Assembly (NCBI GenBank): GCA_031260845.1
Contig: JAISKR010000265.1
Coordinates: 1-6,756 of the forward strand
Source of the DNA: Bacteroidales bacterium
Lineage (GTDB): Bacteria; Bacteroidota; Bacteroidia; Bacteroidales; UBA4181
DNA length: 6,756 nt
Direction: 5' to 3'
In this document: piece by piece, positions 1 through 6,060 of the stretch
How positions within the stretch are numbered: position 1 is the stretch's first letter
Layout of the letters: every line of letters starts with the position of its first letter
Translations under genes and position numbers: made by a program
Notes under the pieces: model-generated
Seen by the model: only the letters and a program-made list of their open reading frames with translations
What the model was told of the DNA's origin: nothing
The model's database searches: none

Positions 1-16
1 AATATAATCAATCAAA

Positions 17-1363
17 ATGGCAAACAAACGAATAGTAATACTTGGTGCGGGCGAGAGTGGGGTTGGCGCAGCGATTTTGGCAACCCGTCGGGGTTTTGAC
101 GTATTTGTGTCCGATTCTGGCGCTATCAAAGCCAAATACAAGATGATGCTCGACGAACAACTCATCTTGTTCGAGGAGGGCGCGCACTCGATGGAAATGA
201 TACTGTCGGCGGATGAAATCATCAAAAGCCCCGGCATACCCGACTCGTCGCCGGTAATGCAGGAGGCGCTGCGGGCGAAAATCCCCGTCATCTCGGAGAT
301 TGAATTTGCGTCGCGCTACACCACGGCGAAAAAGATTTGCATCACGGGCAGTAACGGCAAAACCACCACTACCACGCTCATTTACTACATGATGCAGCAG
401 GCGGGCATGAATGTGGGCATGGCGGGCAACGTGGGCAAGAGTTTTGCGTTGCAGGTGGCTGAGGAAAATTTCGATTATTACGTGTTGGAACTGAGCAGTT
501 TCCAGTTGGAAGGGATGCACCAGTTCAAGGCTGACATCGCCATTCTGCTGAACATCACACCCGACCATCTCGACCGCTACGACCACCATCTGCAAAACTA
601 CGTCAATGCCAAGATGCGCATCCTGCAAAACATGACCAAAAATGAGTATTTCATCTTCTGTTCCGACGATGAAATCACCATCCGCGAGTTGGAGCACATC
701 GTACTTGCCGCACAGGAACTGCCATTCGGGATAGATAACAAATCGTTTCCCGATAATGGCGCGTTCTTGGACAACGACCAACTGAATATCCGCTTTCGGC
801 AGGACATTTTTTCGATGCCTGTCAATGAGTTGTCCCTCAAAGGGAAACACAACATTTACAACTCTATGGCGGCAGGCATTGCGGGGCGTGTGCTCGACAT
901 CCGCAAGGAGCACATCCGCACGGCGTTGAGCACCTTCCCCGGCGTGGAACACCGTTTGGAAAAGGTACTCAAAATAAAAGACGTGGCGTATATCAACGAT
1001 TCCAAGGCAACCAACATCAATTCCACGTGGTATGCCTTGGAGTGCATGGAAACGCCTGTTGTGTGGATAGTAGGCGGCACGGACAAGGGCAATGATTACA
1101 GCGCCTTGACCGACCTCGTGAAAGCGAAAGTGCACTCGATGATTTGCCTTGGACTGGACAATCACAAGATAATTGAGGTGTTCGGCGACGTCGTACCGCA
1201 GTATGTAGAGGTACAGTCGATGGAAGACGCCGTGAAAGCAGCGTACAACATGGCTACCCCCGGCGACACGGTGCTGCTTTCGCCTTGCTGCGCAAGTTTT
1301 GACCTGTTCAATAATTATGAGGACAGAGGAACACAATTCAAGAAATATGTTAGAGAATTGTAA
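17..1363 (+). CDS. murD: UDP-N-acetylmuramoyl-L-alanine--D-glutamate ligase (MurD)
   Basis: MurD adds D-glutamate to UDP-MurNAc-L-Ala using ATP, the second amino-acid step of cytoplasmic peptidoglycan precursor synthesis. The 448-aa length is normal for the family. The N-terminal Rossmann-type UDP-binding domain opens with VILGAGESGVG (residues 7-17). The Mur ligase central domain has the P-loop GSNGKTTT (111-118), and K199 in the NAKMRI context matches the lysine that is carbamylated in characterised MurD. LKGKHNIYN (274-282), PGVEHRLE (308-315) and NDSKATN (327-333) are family motifs. The C-terminal domain carries LSPCCASFD (421-429) followed by the usual F-x-NYEDRG stretch. The ATG at 17 places the glycine-rich loop at the expected distance from the N-terminus; its leader is A-rich with no Shine-Dalgarno sequence. 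ftsW follows after 35 bp. That spacer begins AATTG-TAACA-CAATT, a weak 5-bp hairpin with the stop codon in its loop. Nothing looks damaged. Confidence 0.98.
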   Translation: MANKRIVILGAGESGVGAAILATRRGFDVFVSDSGAIKAKYKMMLDEQLILFEEGAHSMEMILSADEIIKSPGIPDSSPVMQEALRAKIPVISEIEFASRYTTAKKICITGSNGKTTTTTLIYYMMQQAGMNVGMAGNVGKSFALQVAEENFDYYVLELSSFQLEGMHQFKADIAILLNITPDHLDRYDHHLQNYVNAKMRILQNMTKNEYFIFCSDDEITIRELEHIVLAAQELPFGIDNKSFPDNGAFLDNDQLNIRFRQDIFSMPVNELSLKGKHNIYNSMAAGIAGRVLDIRKEHIRTALSTFPGVEHRLEKVLKIKDVAYINDSKATNINSTWYALECMETPVVWIVGGTDKGNDYSALTDLVKAKVHSMICLGLDNHKIIEVFGDVVPQYVEVQSMEDAVKAAYNMATPGDTVLLSPCCASFDLFNNYEDRGTQFKKYVREL

Positions 1364-1398
1364 CACAATTACAAATTACGTGGTACGAATATTAGAAT

Positions 1399-2604
1399 AT
1401 GGATTTTTTTAGAAAAAATTTCAAAGGCGACGCTAACATCTGGGCGATAATCATCGGGCTGAGCATCTTTTCGCTGTTGGCGGTTTACAGTTCTACCGGC
1501 ACATTGGCGTACAGGTGGCGCGGCGGCGACACGACGGCATATATCCTCAAACACGCGGCATATCTGGGCGTTGGGCTATTGGCAACGTTTGTGATTCACC
1601 GACTGCCCTACAAGTATTATGCCCGACTTTCGCAACTGCTGATATGGCTTGTGCCGCTTGCGTTGCTCTTCACCCTGCTGATGGGCGTGAACGAAAACGA
1701 CGCCACGCGCCGCTTACAGTTTTTCGGCATCACCTTTCAAACATCCGACGCCGCAAAACTGATTCTCATCATGTTTCTTGCGCGGACACTGGCTGCCAAA
1801 CAAGACCAGATACGCGACTTTCAACACACCCTGCTGCCGGCGTTCATCTGGATACTGATTGTTTGCGGACTGATATTGCCCGCCAATTTCAGCACCGCCG
1901 GCTTGCTGTTCGGCACTTGCATAGCGTTGTTGTTCGTCGGGCGCTGCCGATTCTGGCATCTCACAGGTTTGGTGGCTGTAACGGCGGTGGCAGGCGGATT
2001 AGCCATCGGCGGTCTTTACGGACTGAACAAACTCGGCGTGGACAACGTTCTCACACAACGTGCGCCCACGTGGGTAAACCGCCTCACCGGCGAATCCGAA
2101 CACTATCAGGCAGACCAAGCGCGAATAGCCGTTGGCACGGCGGGCTTCTTCGGCAGGGGACCCGGCAACAGCATTCAGCGCAACTTCCTGCCACACCCCT
2201 ATTCCGACTTCATCTTTGCCATCATCATTGAAGAATACGGCATCATAGGAGGCTTGTTTATCCTTGCGCTTTATTTGGCGCTGCTTTACCGCACGGTCAT
2301 CATCGTACGCAAGTGTGAGCGGACATTCCCTGCGTTTCTGGCGATAGGACTCACGTTTTCCATCGTCTTTCAGGCGTTGATTAACATGATGGTGGCGGTA
2401 GGCTTATTCCCTGTAACAGGGCAACCGCTTCCGCTCATCAGCATGGGCGGTACGTCTATCCTGTTCACCTGCATCGCGCTGGGAATCATCCTTGGCATCA
2501 GTCGCGAACTCAAAGAGCAAGAAGAGAAAGCGATGCAAAAGAAGGTTGTGCCGACAGCAGACAGTAGTAGCGAAGAGGATAATCCTGAAAAAACAGAATC
2601 ATAA
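1399..2604 (+). CDS. ftsW: Septal peptidoglycan glycosyltransferase FtsW (SEDS family)
   Basis: FtsW is a multi-pass inner-membrane protein of the SEDS family. With its partner class B PBP (FtsI) it polymerises lipid II into glycan strands at the division septum. The 401-aa product is hydrophobic, with about ten likely membrane segments, starting near residues 15-33 and 50-68 and ending near 347-368. The diagnostic large-loop motif is present: AVGTAGFFGRGPGNS (244-258), then FLPHPYSDFIFA (263-274), in which D270 corresponds to the catalytic Asp of SEDS proteins. The late motif GLFPVTGQPLPLISMGG (335-351) is also typical. The C-terminal tail (about 369-401) is charged and acidic, as expected of a cytoplasmic tail. 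In the loop motif, YSD replaces the more usual HTD. The position right after murD is the standard dcw order, and MurG, which makes its substrate, is encoded three genes downstream. An EamA-type gene starts 13 bp after the stop. Confidence 0.96.
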   Translation: MDFFRKNFKGDANIWAIIIGLSIFSLLAVYSSTGTLAYRWRGGDTTAYILKHAAYLGVGLLATFVIHRLPYKYYARLSQLLIWLVPLALLFTLLMGVNENDATRRLQFFGITFQTSDAAKLILIMFLARTLAAKQDQIRDFQHTLLPAFIWILIVCGLILPANFSTAGLLFGTCIALLFVGRCRFWHLTGLVAVTAVAGGLAIGGLYGLNKLGVDNVLTQRAPTWVNRLTGESEHYQADQARIAVGTAGFFGRGPGNSIQRNFLPHPYSDFIFAIIIEEYGIIGGLFILALYLALLYRTVIIVRKCERTFPAFLAIGLTFSIVFQALINMMVAVGLFPVTGQPLPLISMGGTSILFTCIALGIILGISRELKEQEEKAMQKKVVPTADSSSEEDNPEKTES

Positions 2605-2617
2605 AATATCATCTAAT

Positions 2618-3031
2618 ATGTGGAAATATTATGCATTGTTATCAGCCCTGTTTGCCGCTTTGACTGCCATTCTGGCAAAAGTGGGCGTAAAAGGAATAAA
2701 CGGCAACGTGGCTACTGCCGTGCGCACAGCGGTAGTGCTGTTCATGGCGTGGGCTATCGTGCTGTTTGGCGGACAACTCAAAGAAGTAAAGGAACTGAGC
2801 CGGACAAACCTGCTTTTCCTCATCTTTTCGGGAATCGCCACCGGACTGTCGTGGATATTTTATTTCAAGGCATTAGAAACCGGAAATGTGTCGAAAGTAG
2901 CGCCAATAGACAAATTGAGCGTTGTTTTTGTGATGATACTTTCCTTCTTTTTCCTGAAAGAATCATTTGACGTAAAAACAATTATCGGCGGGGTACTAAT
3001 AACAGCCGGTGCAATAGTAATGGTGTTATAA
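2618..3031 (+). CDS. Half-size EamA/DMT-superfamily membrane protein
   Basis: This 137-aa integral membrane protein has a single EamA (drug/metabolite transporter) domain, where full-length family members carry two. About five hydrophobic segments are visible, near residues 3-22, 31-50, 64-84, 95-114 and 119-136. The strongest family signature is SWIFYFKALETGNVSKVAP (78-96) followed by IDKLSVVFVMI and the FLKES motif near 112-116; this closely resembles the small uncharacterised COG2510-type proteins. Half-size members probably act as dimers. The substrate cannot be read from the sequence. I chose the ATG at 2618 because it starts right before the first membrane helix and lies 13 bp after the ftsW stop; an earlier in-frame ATG at 2492 would overlap ftsW and add a basic, non-homologous stretch. 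It is not a normal dcw member and sits between ftsW and murG. The next gene begins 10 bp downstream, suggesting co-transcription. Confidence 0.88.
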   Translation: MWKYYALLSALFAALTAILAKVGVKGINGNVATAVRTAVVLFMAWAIVLFGGQLKEVKELSRTNLLFLIFSGIATGLSWIFYFKALETGNVSKVAPIDKLSVVFVMILSFFFLKESFDVKTIIGGVLITAGAIVMVL

Positions 3032-3041
3032 AAATCAAACA

Positions 3042-3290
3042 ATGAAGAAAAAATTGATTTCCGGCTCGTTTTGGCTCATCATGGGGATACACCTTGTCGT
3101 GTTCACCTCAATCGGACTGTTTACCGCTAAGGGATGGCGTTTGCTGCTCATTTTCCTGTCGGGATTGGCAGCATTGTTGCTGCTCGTGTGGTTGCTGAAA
3201 CTGTATTCGGCACGGCATCCTGAAAAACGGTATCTCGCAGCATTTCTGACGTTTATATCGCATAAAAAACCAAATGAAAAGGCAGAATAA
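3042..3290 (+). CDS. Small two-helix membrane protein, family not recognised
   Basis: This is an 82-aa protein I do not recognise. It starts with a short basic N-terminus (MKKK), then has two hydrophobic segments at about residues 8-29 and 32-54, joined by a very short turn containing K30, G31, W32 and R33. The tail from about 55 to 82 is hydrophilic and basic (SARHPEKR, HKKPNEK) with a short hydrophobic patch at 66-73. By the positive-inside rule both ends are probably cytoplasmic, making a helical hairpin. There is no signal-peptide cleavage site and no catalytic motif. It lies 10 bp after the EamA gene and 13 bp before the pentapeptide-repeat gene, on the same strand, which supports it being a real gene of one transcription unit. 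It could be a partner of the EamA protein, but that is only an inference from position. Confidence 0.75.
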   Translation: MKKKLISGSFWLIMGIHLVVFTSIGLFTAKGWRLLLIFLSGLAALLLLVWLLKLYSARHPEKRYLAAFLTFISHKKPNEKAE

Positions 3291-3303
3291 TTATTAGACC
3301 AAA

Positions 3304-3876
3304 ATGGAACAACCTTGTTTTGAAGATACGACATTTGAAAAAGTCACTCACCTGTCAAAAGGCGAATATGAAAATTGCGACTTTAAAAACTGCGATTTTT
3401 CCAATGCCGATTTTTCGGGTATTCGATTCTTGGAATGTATCTTTACGGCGTGTAATCTCAGTTTGCTAACCTTGGGTAATGTCACCTTTCAGAAAATAAA
3501 ATTCAACGACTGTAAAATGTTAGGATTGCATTTTGAGCATTGCAACAGTTTCGGACTTACATTCCGGTTTGAAAATTGCAACCTGAATATGTCATCTTTT
3601 TACGGATTGAAAATCAAAAAGACCGTTTTCAGTCGCACACAATTGCAGGAAACGGATTTTTCCGAAGCCGATTTGACCGACGCCCTGTTTGATGACTGCG
3701 ACCTCACAAGGGCTGCGTTCAGCAACACAACGCTGATAAATGCCGACTTTCGGACAGCGTACAATTATTCCATCAACCCTGAAATCAACAGGATAAAAAA
3801 GGCAAAATTTTCTTTATCAGGTATCACAGGCTTGTTGAATAAATATGACATTCAAATTGATGGTATTAAATCGTAA
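3304..3876 (+). CDS. Pentapeptide-repeat protein, McbG/Qnr-like
   Basis: This 190-aa protein is made almost entirely of pentapeptide repeats of the A(D/N)LXX / CDFXX type. Examples are CDFKN, CDFSN and ADFSG from residue 25, then TDFSE, ADLTD, DCDLT, AAFSN and ADFRT from residue 117 on. Such repeats fold as a right-handed square beta-helix, often with a surface resembling B-form DNA. A less regular stretch (about 84-105) may separate two helical stacks, and there are no long inserted loops of the kind seen in some Qnr proteins. After the repeats comes SINPEINRIKKAKF (156-169), a tail resembling that of McbG, the gyrase-protecting microcin B17 immunity protein, as I recall it. Known relatives protect DNA gyrase from quinolones or toxins, but many homologues have no known role, so function here is open. 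The gene is soluble-type, follows the 82-aa gene by 13 bp, and its stop codon lies inside the first unit of the repeat array before murG. Confidence 0.9.
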   Translation: MEQPCFEDTTFEKVTHLSKGEYENCDFKNCDFSNADFSGIRFLECIFTACNLSLLTLGNVTFQKIKFNDCKMLGLHFEHCNSFGLTFRFENCNLNMSSFYGLKIKKTVFSRTQLQETDFSEADLTDALFDDCDLTRAAFSNTTLINADFRTAYNYSINPEINRIKKAKFSLSGITGLLNKYDIQIDGIKS

Positions 3877-3954
3877 CAACCGTCTCACAACCGAATCACA
3901 ATTGAATCACAACGTCTCACAATTGTATAACAATACATAACAATTTGTAACATG
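3871..3954 (+). repeat. Phased 10-11 bp degenerate repeat leading into murG
   Basis: Eight consecutive units, each ending in ACAA or ACA, fill the whole spacer. They are TCGTAACAA (3871), CCGTCTCACAA (3880), CCGAATCACAA (3891), TTGAATCACAA (3902), CGTCTCACAA (3913), TTGTATAACAA (3923), TACATAACAA (3934) and TTTGTAACA (3944). The spacing of successive ACAA ends is 11, 11, 11, 10, 11 and 10 bp, close to one turn of DNA. The first unit contains the pentapeptide-gene stop codon and the last runs into the murG ATG. The stretch is very poor in G on the coding strand, so the RNA leader should be largely unfolded. The shorter murD-ftsW spacer shares the octamer TTGTAACA (1358-1365). A role in translation initiation or protein binding is inference. 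Confidence 0.7.
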
Positions 3955-5079
3955 AAAAAGAAATCGAAGAGTGACAACACCGGTCACCATGTCATCATCA
4001 GCGGAGGCGGCACCGGCGGGCATATTTTCCCGGCTATTGCTATTGCCAACGCAGTAATAACTCGAAATCCGGATACGCGGATTCTCTTTGTCGGCGCCAG
4101 AGGGCGGATGGAGATGGAAAAAGTGCCCGCAGCAGGTTACAAAATCATCGGTTTGCCGGTGCGAGGTTTTGACAGAAAGCATTTGCTACGTAATTTCAAA
4201 GTGGCTTATCAACTAATAGTCAGTGTGTTCAAGGCAATATCCATTGTCCGGCGGTTTAGTCCTAACGTGGTCATTGGCGTTGGCGGCTATGCCAGCGGTC
4301 CCATGCTGTTTGCCGCCGGTTTGCGGGGTGTTCCAACGCTCATACAGGAGCAAAACTCGTATGCGGGCGTCACCAACCGGATTTTGTCAGGCTTGGTAAA
4401 GAAAATTTGCGTTGCCTACGAGGATATGGACAGGTATTTTCCGGCGCGAAAGATTGTGATTACCGGAAACCCTGTAAGAGAGCAGATGACAGAGAGCGTC
4501 ATGCGCGATGCAAGCATCCGGTTCTTCGATTTCACAGACGACAAGCCTACTATCCTTGTTCTTGGCGGCAGTCTGGGTGCACGCACCATCAACAAGAGCG
4601 TATTGGGCTGTTTGGACACATTGCCGCCTGACATTCATCTGATATGGCAGACAGGCTCGGAGTTTGAAGACCGCGCCCATCGCGAAGTCGCCGCAAAGAA
4701 ACGGCAAGCACAGGTAAAGGTGTTTCGCTTCATCAACCGCATGGATTTGGCGTTTGCAGCAGCCGATTTGGTTATTTCGCGAGCCGGAGCCAGCACCATT
4801 TCGGAGTTGTGTATCACCGGCAAGCCATGTATCCTTGTGCCGTCGCCCAATGTGGCGGAAGACCACCAAACCAAGAACGCCATGGCGCTGGTAAACAAGA
4901 ATGCCGCCATCATGATTACCGACAAAGAAGCGGTGGACAAACTGATGAACACCGCCATTGCCACTGTCCAACAGCCGGAAACGCTGGAACCGCTTTCAGA
5001 AAATATCCGCAAATTAGCGAAATTCAACGCCGCACAAAGCATTGCAGAGATTGCGACGGGGTTGATTGATGGGAAATGA
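3952..5079 (+). CDS. murG: UDP-GlcNAc--undecaprenyl-pyrophosphoryl-MurNAc-pentapeptide GlcNAc transferase (MurG)
   Basis: MurG is a GT28/GT-B glycosyltransferase, peripheral at the inner face of the cytoplasmic membrane. It transfers GlcNAc from UDP-GlcNAc to lipid I to make lipid II, the substrate of FtsW encoded upstream. The 375-aa product shows the glycine-rich loop ISGGGTGGHIFPA (16-28), the second G-loop GVGGYASGP (109-117), QEQNSYAGVTNR (132-143), TGNPVR (171-176) and the third loop LGGSLGAR (204-211). The donor-binding region has SRAGASTISEL (276-286), and the following segment contains PSPNVAEDHQTKNA (297-310). The first ten residues (MKKKSKSDNT) are a polar, basic extension before the first beta strand. 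The ATG at 3952 is preceded by the phased ACAA repeat and no Shine-Dalgarno sequence. A perfect palindrome begins one base after the stop. murC would normally follow closely, but here it starts about 1.1 kb later. Confidence 0.97.
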   Translation: MKKKSKSDNTGHHVIISGGGTGGHIFPAIAIANAVITRNPDTRILFVGARGRMEMEKVPAAGYKIIGLPVRGFDRKHLLRNFKVAYQLIVSVFKAISIVRRFSPNVVIGVGGYASGPMLFAAGLRGVPTLIQEQNSYAGVTNRILSGLVKKICVAYEDMDRYFPARKIVITGNPVREQMTESVMRDASIRFFDFTDDKPTILVLGGSLGARTINKSVLGCLDTLPPDIHLIWQTGSEFEDRAHREVAAKKRQAQVKVFRFINRMDLAFAAADLVISRAGASTISELCITGKPCILVPSPNVAEDHQTKNAMALVNKNAAIMITDKEAVDKLMNTAIATVQQPETLEPLSENIRKLAKFNAAQSIAEIATGLIDGK

Positions 5080-5106
5080 AATGTTCGCGACACTGTCGCG
5101 AACATT
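5080..5106. repeat. Perfect 27-bp palindrome directly after the murG stop
   Basis: The arms AATGTTCGCGACA (5080-5092) and TGTCGCGAACATT (5094-5106) are exact reverse complements around a single central C. In RNA this would fold as a GC-rich stem of about 12 bp with a 3-nt loop, starting immediately after the murG TGA. No run of T follows on either strand, so it is not a textbook intrinsic terminator. It could protect the mRNA 3' end, act in attenuation, or be a dimeric protein-binding site. Confidence 0.85.
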
Positions 5107-5123
5107 GACTGAAAAATGTTAAA

Positions 5124-5152
5124 TGTTCTATTTTGTAGAAGACAATAGAACA
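5124..5152. repeat. 9-bp inverted repeat, second stem-loop after murG
   Basis: TGTTCTATT (5124-5132) and AATAGAACA (5144-5152) are exact reverse complements separated by 11 nt. A smaller stem follows, AACAG (5158-5162) with CTGTT (5168-5172) around a TTTTG loop. The GAACATT end of the upstream palindrome (5100-5106) can instead pair with AATGTTC (5122-5128), which overlaps the left arm here. The region can therefore form mutually exclusive structures. The rest of 5153-5270 holds only a weak 5-bp hairpin (5242-5255, with one G-T pair) and no convincing gene. Confidence 0.65.
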
Positions 5153-5270
5153 CGAAGAACAGTTTTGCTGTTGCTTAATGAAGGTAATGGGCGACAGAGA
5201 GTGGTTTACTGACCGCGAAATTAAAAATTGAATTATAAACCGCCTCAATAGGGGCACAAAAATTTAAAAA

Positions 5271-5660
5271 ATGGATAATAAAAAATTTATCAGAGAGTTG
5301 TTCAAAAATGTTTTTGAATCACCGGAATTTAATGAGGATTTTATTCGGAGAAATGTTGACACTGCCTACATTCAGCACGTTGATGGGAAAACGTTAGGAT
5401 ACAACGAGTTTGCGCAACACATTAAATTACTCAAAACGAAAGTCAGTATATGTAGTGTCGAATTTTTAACATTGGTTGAAGATGGTGAAATTTTGTTTTC
5501 AAACCATATAATTAGTATTACATTGAAAGACGGAGCGCAGGGAAAATCTCATGTTATTGCAGAATTTAGAATAAAAGACGGCAAATTATATTATTGCGAT
5601 GAACTTACTTCTTTAATTGAAGGCAGAGAACAAGATAAAGATTTAGGTTCTGCTCATTAA
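5271..5660 (+). CDS. NTF2/SnoaL-like small protein
   Basis: This 129-aa cytoplasmic-type protein has the pattern of the NTF2-like (SnoaL-like) superfamily, a cone-shaped alpha+beta fold used for binding or converting small molecules. A helical N-terminus (about residues 1-30) is followed by YIQHVDGKTLGYNEFAQHIK (33-52), the usual helix-strand signature. Alternating strands then follow: VEFLTLVEDGEILFSNHIIS around 63-82, SHVIAEFRIKDGKLYY around 93-108, and a final ELTSLIEG (111-118). No signal peptide is present. Many members are of unknown function and no catalytic set can be assigned here. The first 60 bases have 15 G or C (25%), against 31 of 60 in a sample of murD (301-360), so composition differs clearly from the mur genes and suggests separate acquisition or weak codon selection. 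The gene stands alone between murG and murC, 191 bp after murG. No clear promoter was identified. Confidence 0.8.
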   Translation: MDNKKFIRELFKNVFESPEFNEDFIRRNVDTAYIQHVDGKTLGYNEFAQHIKLLKTKVSICSVEFLTLVEDGEILFSNHIISITLKDGAQGKSHVIAEFRIKDGKLYYCDELTSLIEGREQDKDLGSAH

Positions 5661-5705
5661 AATAACACATGACAGACCACAGACAATCATAATAATGTAC
5701 ACAGT

Positions 5706-5784
5706 ACCCCACGTTCCGCTTACAAGCGGGGTCACGGGTGGACATTGACAGTCATTGAACGTAGCCGAAACGCAGATAGTGACC
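5706..5784. repeat. Hairpin-rich intergenic block
   Basis: Several short inverted repeats are nested here. CCGCTT (5716-5721) pairs with AAGCGG (5724-5729), alternatively as CCGCT/AGCGG with a TACA loop. ACCCC (5706-5710) pairs with GGGGT (5728-5732). GGTCAC (5730-5735) pairs with GTGACC (5779-5784). TGAC-A-GTCA is centred near 5750. The block is more GC-rich than its surroundings. It resembles multicopy intergenic repeats, but copy number cannot be judged from one window. Frame 0 stays open from 5673 to 5840 without an ATG, and its translation is not recognised. Confidence 0.4.
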
Positions 5785-5836
5785 TTGTAAATTTGTTTGA
5801 TAAAAGCCAATCCTCATATAAAACAGGTCTAAAAGA

Positions 5837-5887
5837 ATGATAAAACGGCTAAAACAAGAAGGTTATATCAGTAGATATCGGAAATAA
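5837..5887 (+). pseudogene. Possible C-terminal winged-helix remnant
   Basis: A short frame reads MIKRLKQEGYISRYRK then stop. It resembles the recognition helix and wing start found near the C-terminus of winged-helix domains, including those at the end of many AlbA_2-type proteins. Only 16 residues are available, so the match may be chance. It sits just upstream of the AlbA_2-like start at 5904, in a different frame. Confidence 0.2.
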
Positions 5888-5903
5888 ATTAGGATAATAT
5901 AAA

Positions 5904-6053
5904 ATGATTATGCCCGAACACCAAAACATAGAATACAAATCCATTTGGAAAGATGAATACCTGCGATGGATATGCGGCTTTGCCAATGCGCAGGGCGGTA
6001 ATATCCTTACAAAAAAGGGCGATACAAATTTGTCAAAATTTGTATTTGCATAA
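5904..6053 (+). pseudogene. AlbA_2/Schlafen-type ATP-binding protein, N-terminal fragment
   Basis: The frame opens with MIMPEHQNIEYKSIWKD followed by EYLRWICGFANAQGGN. This is the start of the AlbA_2 (Schlafen-like, putative DNA-binding) domain, with the characteristic E-x-K then FANAxGG signature. Full proteins are several hundred residues and continue into a glycine- and aspartate-rich strand such as IYIGIDD. Here similarity ends after about residue 34 (near 6005), and the frame runs through an unrelated repeat to a stop after 49 codons. It is best read as a truncated remnant, its 3' part lost at the junction with the inverted-repeat element. Translation as a 49-aa peptide cannot be excluded. 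Confidence 0.75.
6022..6045. repeat. 10-bp perfect inverted repeat at the AlbA_2 break point
   Basis: ATACAAATTT (6022-6031) and AAATTTGTAT (6036-6045) are exact reverse complements with a 4-nt GTCA spacer. It lies about 15 bp after the point where AlbA_2 similarity stops and 15 bp before the 11-bp tandem repeat. The two together may be one mobile or multicopy intergenic element; this is inference. Confidence 0.7.
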
Positions 6054-6060
6054 AAATTCC

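Noticed and set aside
8..1366. 452-aa minus-strand reading frame opposite murD
   Set aside because: It is exactly antisense to a complete, motif-rich murD and its translation has no recognisable domain.
1515..2231. 238-aa + strand frame inside ftsW
   Set aside because: It is an out-of-frame shadow of ftsW, rich in Arg, His and Cys with no hydrophobic or domain pattern.
2492..2617. Longer start for the EamA gene
   Set aside because: The extra 42 residues overlap the ftsW 3' end, are highly basic and precede what is clearly the natural N-terminus of the first helix.
5080..5106. Classical intrinsic terminator of murG
   Set aside because: The stem is strong but no T-run follows it, and the weaker downstream stems are not followed by one either.
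5123..5231. Tiny frames in the murG-NTF2 gap (29 codons from 5123, 17 codons from 5178)
   Set aside because: No family resemblance, they overlap predicted stems, and frames this short arise by chance.
5788..5795. TAAATTTG, an exact match to the Bacteroidota -7 element TAnnTTTG
   Set aside because: No TTTG or TTG lies at the expected distance upstream (the nearest TTG is about 30 bp away), and such a short AT-rich match is likely by chance.
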